Below are positions 48,466 to 59,246 of a stretch of DNA of 64,000 bases, piece after piece; position 1 is the stretch's first letter; each line of letters begins with the position of its first letter. The translations under genes were made by a program, and so were the position numbers. The notes under the pieces are model-generated. The model was not told the DNA's origin. It worked only from the letters and a program-made list of their open reading frames with translations, and searched no databases. Origin of the DNA: Mycteria americana (taxonomy: Eukaryota; Chordata; Aves; Ciconiiformes; Ciconiidae); assembly GCF_035582795.1 (NCBI RefSeq), contig NC_134374.1:25187798-25251797 (forward strand), written 5' to 3'.

Positions 48466-50020
48466 CCCTGCCTCTCCGGGGAAGGGGCTGGGCGAGGCTG
48501 TGCCCGTGGCTGGGTGCAGCGCTCGGGGACGTCAGTGCCAGCCCTGGGAGCGCGCTGGGGAGGGAGAAAGGCCGGCGACGGGAAGGGCGATGTGAGTCCC
48601 CGTCACTCCCTGGGCGGACAGGCGGGCAGGGGCAGGGCGGCAGCTTCCTGGTCACTTCTCTCCCGCCTCCGGCTCCTTGTGAGGGCACGAGGGTCGCTCA
48701 CAAGGCCGGGGATTTTCGGAGAAGGACGGGGTGTCATTGCCCCCACTGCATCTGCCCCTGCCCGCTCGGTAACAGCAATCCCTTCCTGCTGCTGCCAGTG
48801 CTGCTCGTCCGGAGCTCAGCCCGGTTCCCCGTGTCACCGGTGCAGCTGAGCCTGGGAACCATTTTCCAATTAGTTTATTGGGTTTTTTTTTATACCCAGA
48901 ACCATCTGAGGAATCGCCCTGGTTCAGCACCACCCATTTCCTTACCGGGGCTGGGTGGGCAAAGCAGGATTTTGTCCCTGAGTGACTTTACTGGGTGGGT
49001 GTTCCCTGCCCCAGGAGCAAGGGCGGGAAGGGTTGGGAAGGGGTTTTCCAGTACTCCCAGACCAGCACCCACCTCTCCGAGGTGCCCCACTGCCACGAAT
49101 GAGACCTCTCCCCGCGCCGCCGTGCCTCTCCCACCTTACGAGTGTTTGGTTTGGCGTCCGCCGAGACATTCCCACGCGGGCAGAGGCAGCGACCCGGGTG
49201 TTTACCCGGCCCCGGCCATCCCGGCGTGCCCGGTGTGGCCGTGTCCTTTGAACCCACAATAAAGTGGCCCCGGGTGACCTTCGGACGCTCGTCGGTGACT
49301 CCGTCCGCGGCGCTCGCCCGGCTCGCACGCCGGCTCCCCTCATCCCTGGGATGCGCCGGTGCCTGTCGGCACCAAACTGGTCCCCACTGGTTCGAGGCGA
49401 GGGGGTCGGATCCCCAAGCGATCCCGAAGTGATCCCGCCTCCCCCTCGCTCTGCCTGGCGGGGGTTTGGGCAGAGCATCCTCCTTGGGGAGGATTCCTGG
49501 GCTCCTGCATCCCCACCTGAGCCTGTGCCGGCATCCAGAGAGCCGGCATCGCCATGGCAACCGGCCGTGATGTCATCGGCAGAGATGACGGGGCAAGGAT
49601 GGCGAGAAACGGGCAGGGACCACGTCCCCATTTCTCGGCCGCGCGACCCGGCCGGCCCAGGACAGGTCACCCTTGGGATCCTCCCTCCAAAAAATGAAAA
49701 TAATCTGTTTTTTGTTTGGTTTTTTTTTTCTTTTTCTCCCTCCTTCCTCAAGTCTTCTCACCTCTCTTGCATTAGGGCGGCAGCAGAGGAGCGGCAGCCC
49801 CGCTGCGTGCCTGCGGCCTCCGCACCGCTGCACCCCACTGCCTCGCATTTTTATTTAAAAATGCAGAAACCCAACAACTCTCCCCCCCCCCCGACTTGGC
49901 GGCGGGGCTTTGCCGCGGAGGGACCCGGCGGAGAACCGGCGGAAATAGAGAAATTGAAAAAGTAACGGAGAAAAAGGGGTCTCGGGGCGTTGCAAAACGG
50001 GGGGAGTTTAAAATTTTCCT
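48466..50020. other. GC-rich flank between two arrays, no recognised gene
   Basis: Single-copy sequence with frames up to 269 codons on the minus strand (48942-49751) that show no domain. The reading of the 47184-49262 frame continues from the array into this region without acquiring protein-like character. Confidence 0.55.
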
Positions 50021-50592
50021 AGCTGACTCCAGAGGATTTTTTTTTTCAATTTTGTTGTAATAGAAGGCGAACTGACTCAAGGGTTTTTTTTTTTAATTTT
50101 CTTAATAAAAAGTGAACTGACTCTAGCGTGGTTTTTTTTTTTTTAACTTTTCGTAATAGAAAGCAAACTGACTCTGGAGGGTTTTTTTAAATTTTCTTAA
50201 TAGGAATTGAACTGACTCCGAAGGCTTTCCTTCATTTTTTTGTAATAGAAAGCGAACTGACTCGAGTTTTAATTTAAATTTTCTTAACAGCAAGAGAACT
50301 GACTCTGGCGGGGGTTTTTTTGGTTTATTTTTGTAATAGAAAGTGAAGTGACTCCAGAGTTGTTTATTTTTAAATTTTCTTAATACAAATTAAACGGACT
50401 CCAAAGGTTGGGGTTTTTTATTTATTTTTGTAATAGAAAGCGAACCGACTCTGGAGCTTTTTTAAAAAAATTTTTAATAGCAATTGAACTGACTCCAGAG
50501 AGGTTTTTTTATTATTTTTTTAATAGAAAGCGAACTGACTCCAGAGGTCTTTAAAAAGAATTTTCATAACAGAAAGTGAACTGATTCCGGAG
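50021..50592. repeat. About 45-bp tandem array, ~13 copies
   Basis: The core GAACTGACTC(C/T)(A/G)GAG recurs about every 41-52 bases (near 50022, 50071, 50116, 50167, 50211, 50256, 50297, 50345, 50390, 50442, 50486, 50533 and 50578). Each core is preceded by TAATAGAAAGC-like sequence and followed by a T-rich stretch. Units differ by small indels in the T-runs and a few substitutions. The array lies about 1.4 kb upstream of the EFNB1 start codon. The core TGACTC resembles half of an AP-1 site (TGA(C/G)TCA), but most copies lack the final A. Confidence 0.9.
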
Positions 50593-50599
50593 TTTAGTG

Positions 50600-51306
50600 G
50601 GCTTTTTTCCCCCAAACCTCCCCAAAACTCCAAAAAACCCTCCTAAAACCTCCTCAAACCTCCAAAAAACTCTAAAAAGCCTCAAAAAATAAAAAAAAAA
50701 CTCAAAAACCCTCAAAAAACCTCAATAAAACCTCCAAAAAACTAAAAAACCCTCAAAAAAATCTCAAAAAAACTGAAAAAAACCCAACCTCCAAAAAACT
50801 CAAAAAAAACTCAAAAAATTAAAAAAACCCTCAAAACCCATGAAAAAAACTCAAAAAACCCTCAAAAAAATCAAGAAAACCTGAAAAAAATGAAAAACCT
50901 CAAAAACACCTCAAAAAACCTCAAAAACTCCTCAAAAAACTAAAAAAACCCCTTCAAAAAACCTCCAAAAAACTCAAAACCCCCTCAAAAAGTAAAAAAA
51001 CCTCAAAAACCCTCAGAAACCCTCAAGCCTCCAGAAAAGTAAAAAAATCCTCAAAAAACCTCAGAAAACCCTCAAAAACCCTCATAAACCCCTCAAAAAA
51101 AATTAAAAAACTCAAAAAAAGTAAAAAATGCTGAAAGAAACCTCCAGAAAACTCCAAAAATCCTCAAAAACCCGACCCCCCCCCCCTTCCAGAAAACTCA
51201 TAAAAATCCTCAAAAAACCTCAAAAAACGCTCAAAAAACCTCACGAAACCCTCAGAAAAAACTCAAAAACCCCCTCAAAACACCTAAAACCCCCCTCCAA
51301 AAAGCA
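50600..51306. repeat. A/C-rich degenerate tandem array (CCTCAAAAA-like)
   Basis: About 700 bases consist almost only of A-runs alternating with CCTC or CTC, with units of about 9 to 12 bases such as CTCAAAAAAC. T is confined largely to the CTC blocks and G is very rare, so the strand is strongly asymmetric. The array abuts the 45-bp array on its left and the EFNB1 CpG island on its right. The frame from 51128 to 51637 that runs from this array through the hairpin is not a plausible protein. Confidence 0.9.
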
Positions 51307-51513
51307 TCACGACAAGGTGGGTTTATTCCGTTTTTCCGCGCCCCCCGGCCGAACCCGGAGCCTTCCCGCCCCCCGAGCCGGGACAACCGGTTCCTTCCCC
51401 AGCGCGGGCAGCGCGGCCGCCGCTTTCCAGGCAGGGGCGTGGCCACCAGCCTCCGCTGGGGGGCGCTGTTGGATCGCTGCTGAATGCCGGGCCAGGCGGG
51501 AGGGGCGGGAGGG

Positions 51514-51611
51514 GCGGGGGGGGGGGGGACGGGGATGGGGACGGGCCGTCGGGGCGCCGGGACCCCGGCGCCCCGACGGCCCGTCCCCATCCCCGTCCCC
51601 CCCCCCCCCGC
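51514..51611. repeat. Perfect 48-bp inverted repeat with 2-base spacer
   Basis: The arm 51514-51561 is the exact reverse complement of 51564-51611, separated only by AC at 51562-51563. The arms contain a 13-base G-run (51516-51528) matched by a 13-base C-run (51597-51609). Outside the arms the match continues only loosely, with a 3-base offset. A uniform palindrome of this length and GC content could extrude as a cruciform, and the G-rich strand could form a quadruplex. The exactness and tiny spacer also fit a fold-back sequencing or assembly error. Confidence 0.95.
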
Positions 51612-51718
51612 TCCCGCCTCGCTCGGTCACCGCTTAAAGCGCGGGGAATAAACCGCGGGGTGGGGGTAGGGAAAAAAAAAAAAAAAAAAAGGTACGCGCG
51701 CCCTTTAAGAAGCGAGAG

Positions 51719-51727
51719 TGGGCGTGT
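51719..51727 (+). promoter_or_regulatory. KLF/Sp-type GC box
   Basis: The + strand reads GTGGGCGTG, a CACCC/GC-box variant recognised by KLF and Sp zinc-finger factors. It lies about 40 bases upstream of the inverted CCAAT box. Motif evidence only. Confidence 0.4.
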
Positions 51728-51763
51728 CCCCGCGCCGCAAGGCCCCCCCCGCGCCGCTCAGCG

Positions 51764-51768
51764 ATTGG
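51764..51768 (-). promoter_or_regulatory. Inverted CCAAT box (NF-Y type site)
   Basis: The + strand reads CAGCGATTGGCCG, which is CCAAT on the minus strand inside a good NF-Y context. It lies 179 bases upstream of the EFNB1 start codon, a normal place for a CCAAT box in a TATA-less CpG promoter. Binding is inferred from the motif only. Confidence 0.55.
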
Positions 51769-51905
51769 CCGCCCCGCTCAGGGCTGCCCGTTCCGCTGCC
51801 TGCGCGGAGGAGTAGAGCGATCGTCGCGGCGGGCGGCGCCGCTGTGCGGGAGGGGACGGCGGAGGCGGCGGGACGGGAGACGGAGGAAGGCGGCGGGGAA
51901 GCGGC

Positions 51906-51917
51906 ATGGGCGCCTGA
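51906..51917 (+). promoter_or_regulatory. Minimal upstream ORF (ATG GGC GCC TGA) in EFNB1 leader
   Basis: This is the only ATG I find between 51660 and the EFNB1 start. It has G at -3 and G at +4, a favourable context, and it stops after three sense codons, 29 bases before the main ATG. If transcription starts upstream of 51906, scanning ribosomes would meet it first. Such very short uORFs commonly lower or condition translation of the main frame. Whether it lies in the mRNA depends on the unmapped start site. Confidence 0.5.
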
Positions 51918-51946
51918 CGCCCGTCCCGTCCCGCCGCCGAGGGACG

Positions 51947-52062
51947 ATGGCGCGGCCCCGCGGCGGGCGGTGGTTGCTGGGCGTCCTCCTCGCCCTGTGC
52001 CGCCTGGCCGCGCCGCTCGCCAAGAGCCTGGAACCGGTCTCCTGGAGCGCCGGTAACCCCAA
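51947..52062 (+). CDS. EFNB1: Ephrin-B1, first coding exon (partial gene)
   Basis: This exon encodes residues 1-38 plus two bases of codon 39 of ephrin-B1, a single-pass membrane ligand for Eph receptor tyrosine kinases that signals in both directions at cell contacts. The translation has a short basic start (MARPRGGRW), a hydrophobic signal-peptide core of about residues 9-22, and then the start of the receptor-binding domain with LEPVSW (residues 28-33) and NPK (37-39). By recall, LEPVSWS followed by NPK fits ephrin-B1, whereas ephrin-B2 and ephrin-B3 read LEPIYW and LEPVYW. The start codon has a strong context (A at -3, G at +4). The exon ends CAA before GTACGT, which splits the lysine codon after its second base. 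From memory, human EFNB1 exon 1 ends at the same phase (128 coding bases). The remaining exons lie beyond the window. Identification rests on recalled family sequence, not an alignment run. Confidence 0.93.
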
Positions 52063-52099
52063 GTACGTGCGGCGGAGGGGCGCGGGGGATCGAGGGGGG

Positions 52100-52740
52100 T
52101 TGGAAGCCGCCTGGCACCCCCCCTGGCAAAAAAAAAAAAAAAAAAAAAAAGCCTAAAACCGGGAAAACGTAAAAAAAAAAAAAAATCTAACCAAAACCGC
52201 AAGATTTTTAAGGAAAAATCCCTGCCCGGGAAGCGGAGCGGGCACCGCGAGGAGCGGCGGGAGGCTGCGGTCGACGGACGGAGAGGAGCGACCCCCGGCT
52301 GGAGTACGGACCCCTCGCCGAGCCCCGGCTGCTGCTCCCGGGGCGCGCTTGGCTGCTGCGGGTTTTTACCTTTTTTTAAAAAAAAAAAAAAAAGTACTTT
52401 TCCTTTTTTTTTCCCCCAATTCTTAAAGATTCTTTTGGCTTGTAAAGATTTTCTTCTCTTCCAGTTTTTTGGGGGTTTTTCAAAACGCCTTTTAGTTGTT
52501 CGATTTTTAATTTTTTTGTTTCATTTTTAACCATTTTTTCACCTTATTTTTTCTTTTTTTTTTTTTCCTCGGGATTCGGGGAGGCTCCGCGGGCGCCGCC
52601 GCCCCTCGCCCGGCCGCGCTCCGGAGGGGGCCGGATCGCCGCTCCCCTCTACCACGCCGACGCTTGAGTTGGATTTATTATCTTTTTTTTTTTTTTCCTT
52701 TTTAAATTTTATTTTTTTCCTGGGTTTTCTCTTCTAAAAG
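52100..52740. other. Homopolymer-dense start of intron 1
   Basis: Many A-runs (52129-52150, 52171-52184, 52377-52393) and T-runs (for example 52404-52412 and 52680-52696) alternate with GC-rich patches directly after exon 1. Long A/T runs disfavour nucleosomes and could help keep the promoter open. They are also places where base counts are likely to be wrong. Confidence 0.6.
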
Positions 52741-52889
52741 CAGCCCGCGGAGGAAGGCGGGGGGGGGGTCTGCCGGCGGTGGGACCCCCCCCAGCCCCGG
52801 TCCGGCGGTGAGAGCCGGGGCGGGCCGGGTCTGAACAAAGCCGGCGGCGGGGCTGCGGCGCTCCCCCGGCTATACGTGCAGCTAAATTA

Positions 52890-52893
52890 TGTG

Positions 52894-52925
<32 letters not shown>

Positions 52926-52926
52926 C
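52890..52926. repeat. Compound (TA)n(TG)n microsatellite in intron 1
   Basis: ATATATATATAT is followed directly by alternating TG. Simple repeat with no gene evidence. Confidence 0.92.
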
Positions 52927-55900
52927 GCTGTATGTCTGCGTACGTGTCTCTGCCCCGGCTGAGGCGCAGGAACAATGAGAAGGGGCTTTTCCAGCGCGCC
53001 GGGATGAAGGGCGAGGAAGAGGAGGAGGAGGAAGGTGCTCGGCCGCGGGCGCTGCTGGCCCGGGGATGGTGGCTTTGCGAGCCCTCTTGCTGGGCTTTAT
53101 CTTGTAGATCACAGAGTGTTTGTTTATCTTAGCCCCTTCTCGCTTAAAAAAAACCCCCAAACCCTGCTTTTAGGCTGATGATTTATGGTGGTGTTTTTGT
53201 TTTTTTTTTTTTCCCCTTACCACATTTCTCTTAAAAAAAAAAAAAAAAGAGTTTTTGAGGATTGAAGAGAACCAAAACAATTTGGACAACCTTCCTGCTT
53301 GGCCGCTTCCATTCCAACCAAACATTTATTTCTGTTTTTTTGGAGGGGGTGGCAGGGGAAAGCAACTTTGCTGGCACACGCGTGTGCACACACGCGCTGT
53401 CGAGCGCCGGTCCCGCGTGTTGGGGACGCTGGGACGAGGGCTCCCACGAGTGGATTCTCCTGCTTGGTGTGGTTTTCCTTTCCTTCCTTTTGGAGATGTG
53501 TCTGTTGGCTGGGAGCAGAAAGAGCCCGTTGCCTGTCTGAGCCTGCGATGTCGGCAAATCGGTTCCAGAAGATACCTTTTTAGTCAAAAAAGGGCGGCTG
53601 GAGGTAGAAATGGCTTTGGCTCGGTGGTGGGGGACGCCATGTCGCCCCAGCCCGCTTTACTAGCGTTGGCTTTATGAAATGGCCAAGGCCCAGGGAGTTG
53701 GGCGGAGGCGGAGGCGATGCGGCGGGCACGCTGGGAGCTGGGGGTGGCACTGCCGGGGGGGCTGCCTGTGCCGGCACCGAGCCCTGGGTGCGGTGGGCTC
53801 GGAGGCATCCCTCCCCGGCGGGGCGTCGTGGGGTGGTTTGAGGTGTTTCTTGTTTCTCCCCCAATTTGGAGCTCGGTGGTTGTCCTCCCTCGGTGCAGCT
53901 TTCCGGTTGCGTGCCATCCCGCGTGGGGGCGGCTCCCGTGGATGCCTGGCGTGGGGCAGCAGCCCGGGGGGCTCGAGGGGCAGTGCCGGTGCTTCCCCAG
54001 GGATGGGAGAAGGTGGGAAGTGCCCAAAATGTTGGCGTTCCCACCCAGAAATGGCTCTGCCGGGGCGGGATGGGCGCTGGGAGGGATCCCACAGCTGTGG
54101 GGCAGGAGCGATGGTTGGGTTTTGCCATGGTGGGGGCTGTCGGTGCCCGGCCGTGCTCCCAGTCGCACCCCATCGGTCTGTGCCCGTGCGGCCTGACCCC
54201 AGACCCTCGTCTTTGGGGTCCATCTTTGGGGTCTCCACTTTCTTTTACACCTTAACGCTCCTGCCTGCGAGTTTCGCAGGTTGCGTGGCGTTGGGCAGAG
54301 CCTCTTCACGGCCGCTCCTGCCTGCGAACGCAGTTGAGCAAGCCAGTCTGGGGAACCGCCTGCTGTACAAAGTCTGGTTCCAGTTTGAGGAAAGGCCATG
54401 CTCATTGTTAGACTGGGCTTACCCTCCTGGATAGATGCATTAAACCCCCCCCCCCGCACGTGCGCTCACCGCCGTACTTTGGGCTTTCAGGCCCCTTCCT
54501 CCAGCGCTCCGTGGGCGATGCCGTGTCTGTGCCAGCCCTCCGCCCCGCTCCACCGAGCTTTAACTCTTGTTTTTAGAGTAAAGAGAGCTAAAGCCTTTAA
54601 AAATAACAGCGCTAAGTGGAATTTTCCAACAGATAGAAGGAGAACGCGTCGCGCGTTGGGCCGTCCGGTCTTGGTGGTGTCACTGTAAATAATGAAAATA
54701 TTTTTCTGCCCTTTCCTCTTCTGGGAAGCTTGGGGCTGCGCTTACAAAGTGTGGGCTTATAACTTGGCTGGGACGTCCCGGGCAGGTTCCTGACCTGGTG
54801 GTGGTTATCAGAGGGACGCTGATAACGCATCCGATAGAAGGAACGATTTCCTAGGCGAGTTAAGACTGGCTGAAGCTGCAGCACTCTATGCTGCGCCGGG
54901 GAGACGTTTCCCTTCCGCTCCTAGGTGTGCGTCCAAAAGTCAGCAGCGAAATCGTCACCGTCTGCCTATTGTGAATAATTCTGCGTCTTTTAAGGGGGGG
55001 GAAATAGGCCTAGAAATGTTTTCTCTGGATAAAAGGTGATAAGTCACAAACCCGCGCTTGGGACAAGGTCAGGGTAAATTCGATCCCGTCTGAGCGAGCT
55101 TTCCCCGGGATGTCTGCGGAGCCCCTTGGAAGGGCTCTCGGGGAGCCGGTACGGCTTTGGTTTTATTCCGTCGTGTCCGAAGTGGGCTTCGTGGGAGTGG
55201 GCAGAGAGTGCTTTCGGGATTTCGTCGGCCCTTTTGCTGCTCGGCCGGGGGTTGGTGGGAGCGTGCTCTTGTTGGACAGCCGGGAATTGCAGGAGAAATT
55301 CTGGCTAAATCCTTTCTGAACTCCCTGGGCTGTAATTTTGGAGAAATATTGACCCTGGTGGGCTCCTGTGCCGGCTGTTAAAAGGAAGCATTCCTTATAA
55401 AATATGGTTTGGAAAATTCATTTCAGGCTGGAATTCGCCTCTCTAGAAAGTATTTTAATAAGGAGGTGGGGGAAATGGGACACATCATCCGCGGGGCTCT
55501 GAAGAACGGGTCCTTTCGGCTCTGCTTTTCTCTCTTTCCCTTATATAAAGTTTTACTCGGCTCCACTCACTCTGCAGAACAGCCCAGCAACTTTCTAAAA
55601 ACAAAATGAATGCATTTATTTCAAAAAAAAAAAAAAAAAAAGGTGGGGGGAAGGGGAAAACAAAACCCCAGACAAAAGTCTAATCCTTTGTGGTATTTTT
55701 ATTCTGTCTTTAATGACATTATGGTGTCCTATTGAATTCTGTAAGCGCCGAGTTTGAAGCCTGGCGTATCTTTGCCTTTTTTTAATGCTTTTTTACGAGG
55801 GACAAAGTGCTTGCGGGAAGGCTGTGTCCGAGGGGAACGGCTGGCCCGGAGCTCTGCATCGGTGGGCTCGCACTTGTCGGAGCAGATGTAATTTAATTAC

Positions 55901-58226
55901 CGTACCAGTGGGTGCATGAGGCGCTTTGCAGTATAAGGAGTTGGGAAATAGTGAAAACACGCTGCTTATTTTTAATTAAAAGCCGCGTTTGGCTCACGGA
56001 GCCTTCGGAGGCTCCCTCCTCCCGGGGAGCACGCGGGGCCGGGGGTTCCCGGGGTTGGGGGGTGCGGAGGGTCCCGTAAGGGATCCGACGGCCCCCGCGC
56101 ACACCTCTGCCTCCCCAGGGCTTTGCTTGATCTCCGAAGGCTGGTTTGGATTAAGCGAGCCTGGATGGTCTGCATCCCGGTTGGAGTTTCCCCCCTGGAA
56201 CGGAGGAGCCCTTTCCAAGCGTGGCAGGAGGTTGGGGCTGGGAGGGTGCTGCGGGGGGACCCTTTGCTGGGTGCCGGGGTGTTGGGTGCCCTCCCAGCAC
56301 GGAGGGCTCTTGCTCTCGCTCCCTGCAAGGCAGAAGCCCCTGTGCCCGGCCCAGCGAGGTCAGGCTTCTTGCTGTGCCTGGGGGAAAGGAGCACCCAGGG
56401 CTCCTTGCGTGTCGGTCGGGAATGACTTCATTAACTTAAATTAAAAAAAAAAAAAAAAGTGAAGGCAAGGCTGCGGCTATTGCAGTAGCTGGGTAAATAC
56501 CACTGGATTCTATAAAATGGATTTAACTGCTTCCTTTAAAAGAAAAAAAGAGCCGTGATGGGGTGGCTGATTGATTGTAAAAGGAGCCGTAGCTTTCTCC
56601 AGAGCAAAACAGCTGCTGCAGCTCCTCGGAGCCGCGTGGCCGCGGGGACCGGCCGGGGCTTTTGTGCCATTTTGGATGGTGGAGGGCCGGGAGGGAGCTG
56701 GCGGGGCCGCTGCCCTCCTCCGCTGCACCTGAGCGACTTCATGGCTTTTGGTTTGAACCCGCTCCTGGTTTTGAACTCCTTGGGTCCCGGTCCCGAACAG
56801 GCTGCGTGCGGCAGGGTGGGATGCGCCCTCGCACGGCGCGGCCACGGCCGGGCGGGCGGGGGTCCCCTGTGAGCAGCTCTCCCGGCTGGGCAGGGGTCCC
56901 CCCAAGCCCTGCAGATGTTTGTACGGGTCGTGGGGATTGCGGAGATCCCCGATGCACGTGCAGCCCCTTGCACGACACCCGTCAGGAGGTGCTCGGGTTG
57001 TCCCTTGGAATCTGGGGGCTTAGCAGTAGGGATGGCCCTTTCTTTCCATGCAGGATTTCTGCATCCCACCTGCCCCACGGCTTCCCCGTGGCTCTCCGGT
57101 CCCTGCCCCGCTGGCAGGGCACCCCGTAGTCAGCAGAGCGATGGCAGCGCTGCTGGGAAGCCGCTCTGCCTGCGGAGCGCTGGGGTCCGGTGGGAAAACA
57201 TCTTGTACAGATCAGTAGCACATGCTACTTGGAGTCTGGCAGCTGAAACAGGGTGGGGAGAAACAAAGCTGAAATCCATTCTGTGTCTAATTAATGATTG
57301 CTTGTATCGGGAGAGCAGGAGGAGGACTCTGGGCTCGGCGCTATCTCGGCGTCACATCTGGGCAGGAATGTGGCGGCGGTGCTGCGGGGCTTTTGTTGTG
57401 CTCGCCTCGGAAGAGCTGGGGTCCTTTCTGCTGCTTTCCAACGCCTTTCTCCTTCCCGTCCCTCGCTCTGGGGTGGGCGGCGTGGCGGCTCGGCAGAGAA
57501 ACCTCCTCTGGCGAGCAGGAGAGGGGGTGGTGGTGGTTCGCCTGCTCGTGGAGAGGTTTGGTGCGCACCCAGCATCCTTCAGGAAGGTTTTTGTTGCCCC
57601 TTGCGTGTCGTCTGCGGTTGGAGCACCGGTGCTCTGCTCATGGCTGCGCTGGAGCCTCGGGATCCCGGCACTCCTGGCTCCGCCAGCCTGTCCGGGCTCG
57701 GTCCCAGACAAGTCGGACAAGCTGGGGCTAAACGTTCTGCTTGGTTAGGCCGGGTTGGTGCACGAGGTGGGGTTTGCACGGCCCCCGCGCTTTCGGGAGC
57801 AGGGTCCTTCCCGTGGGGCTCGAGCCAAACCCCACAGAGGCCGTGGGCGATGCCTGGAGGGGATGGGGGCTCGAGAGGCCTCAAGCACCCCCCTCCCTGG
57901 GGAGGGCCAGAGGATTTGGGACGGGTTTGGGGGTTACTCGCCATGTTTCGGCGAGCGGCGACTTCTCCTCGGCGAGCTCTCCCCGCCGGCGCCCCTGGGC
58001 GGGATCCGACCCAGCTCAGGTGCCGGCGTGGCAGTGCCGCCCCGGCCGAGCCGAGCAGCTGCACTTCAAAAATGCCAGCTATTTATAACCCTGGCTCGGC
58101 TGCTCTGGAATAACCTTTTCCTACCCGCAGCCGGCCCTTCCCAGGTGGGCTGCTCCCCCTGTCCAAGGCCGCGGGACCGGGCTTTGCCAGCGGGGCTGCC
58201 GTGGGGGCTGCGCGGAGAGCCGGAGC

Positions 58227-58243
58227 GGGGGGGGGGGGGGGGG
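58227..58243. repeat. Poly(G) run of 17
   Basis: A pure G-run in EFNB1 intron 1. The exact length may be unreliable, because homopolymers are error-prone. Confidence 0.85.
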
Positions 58244-58759
58244 ACGACGGACGGACTTGTTTGCATCCAACCGTGAACTTCCCTCGGTGTTCTCCAAGGG
58301 CTCCGTCCCGCCGTGACGCCGCGCCTGCGCGTACGTCCACATGTGCCGTGTCTGCTGGCCCGGCCGTCGGCGGGGTTGGGCTGCGGTGAGAGGCTTCGCG
58401 TTAGCCCGGTTTGACGTGGGTTGGCTCTTGCTGGTGCCAGTGTGGAGGTGCTGGGGGTGGCATGCCCAGGGGACGCTGCACCAGCTCTCTGGCCCTGCAC
58501 CTTCAGGCTGGAGTTTTGGAAGTGCCTTCCTTGCCGTGGCTGGGTCGCCTTCCCTGCAAAGGCCTGGGGTGGGTGCCCTCCCTGGGAGGGGGGTCCTGGC
58601 TGGTTTTGGTGGCTCCCAAGCCTGCCTCGCCGCTCCACGTGCGGTGATGGGACACGAGTGTCCCGTTTCCTGGCAATCCCTTGCACCCGGCAGCGCCTTG
58701 CAGCGCGAGCCCAGCCTTGGGGACCGTGTGCCCCGCCTGGCTTTCGGCATCCAACGGCT

Positions 58760-58910
58760 TCTGAGTAGGTACTTCAGAAAAAGCAAAGTGCGTTTTCACG
58801 GCTTATCAGCTGTAAATACCCTTACACCATTAATATTGATCACGGAGTGTTTGCGTGTTTTCCTTCTCATTAAGGCTGGGAAACGTCTGCGGTTGCACAT
58901 GCATTAGTGG
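58760..58910. other. AT-richer patch in intron 1, candidate conserved element
   Basis: A short, complex, lower-GC stretch within GC-rich intron sequence, containing TTATCAGCTGTAAATACC- and CCATTAATATTGATCACGG-like sequence (a CAGCTG E-box, a TAAT core and an ATTGATC motif close together). Similar patches lie near 55880-55985, 57215-57310 and 60060-60180. This is a composition-based suggestion only. Confidence 0.3.
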
Positions 58911-59227
58911 CAAGGCTGAGACTCGACACCGTCTTCTCTCTGCTACCGATTTTAACGTTTTCCTGGGTTTCTGAACCGTGTGAGCGCAGTCTGGTGCGTG
59001 GGCTTGCGCACAGGGCCGGCAGCCTCGGGGCTGGGGGATGCGGCGATGCTCGGGGATGTGATGGTGCTGGGCTCCGGCATTCTTTGTCTGGGCTCGCTGT
59101 AGTATCGCAGCCGAACGCGAGGGGGAGGTCCATGGCCCCCCGGCTCCCACTGGGGTTTCGGGGGCCAAACTGTCGACGTGCGTTGGAAAGGGGGAATGGG
59201 TGCAAAGGCGCTTCCCCCCTTAAAGCT

Positions 59228-59246
59228 GGGGGGGGGGGGGGGGGGG
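59228..59246. repeat. Poly(G) run of 19
   Basis: The second long G-run in intron 1, about 1 kb after the first, in a generally G-rich context. Confidence 0.85.

Larger units (their letters stand above)
51320..52340 (+). promoter_or_regulatory. EFNB1: EFNB1 CpG-island promoter and 5' UTR
   Basis: A dense CpG and G+C block surrounds exon 1, starting where the A/C-rich array ends at about 51310 and running a few hundred bases into intron 1. It has no convincing TATA box at a sensible distance from the start codon. It does have an inverted CCAAT box, a KLF/GC-type box at 51719-51727 and several GGGGCGGG-like boxes. This is the usual layout of a broad CpG-island promoter. The transcription start probably lies between the CCAAT box and about 51870, giving a short 5' UTR, but this is inferred. 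A further CpG-rich patch lies at 52570-52880. Confidence 0.75.

Noticed and set aside
46757..49262. Open frames of 612, 692 and 515 codons on the + strand
   Set aside because: Their length comes from the 24-bp array. The parts outside the array have no protein-like features or domain.
50021..50592. Regularly spaced 45-bp array as a possible CRISPR array
   Set aside because: The spacers are similar T-rich sequence, not unique, and the context is a vertebrate nuclear gene.
51128..51637. 169-codon frame ending just upstream of EFNB1
   Set aside because: It runs through the A/C array and the palindrome, has Lys/Pro low complexity, and ends before the promoter.
51958..52156. Continuation of the EFNB1 frame past NPK to 52156
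   Set aside because: The reading becomes Arg/Gly-rich and ends in a poly(Lys) run from an A-tract. A good donor (GTACGT) at the expected phase ends the exon at 52062.
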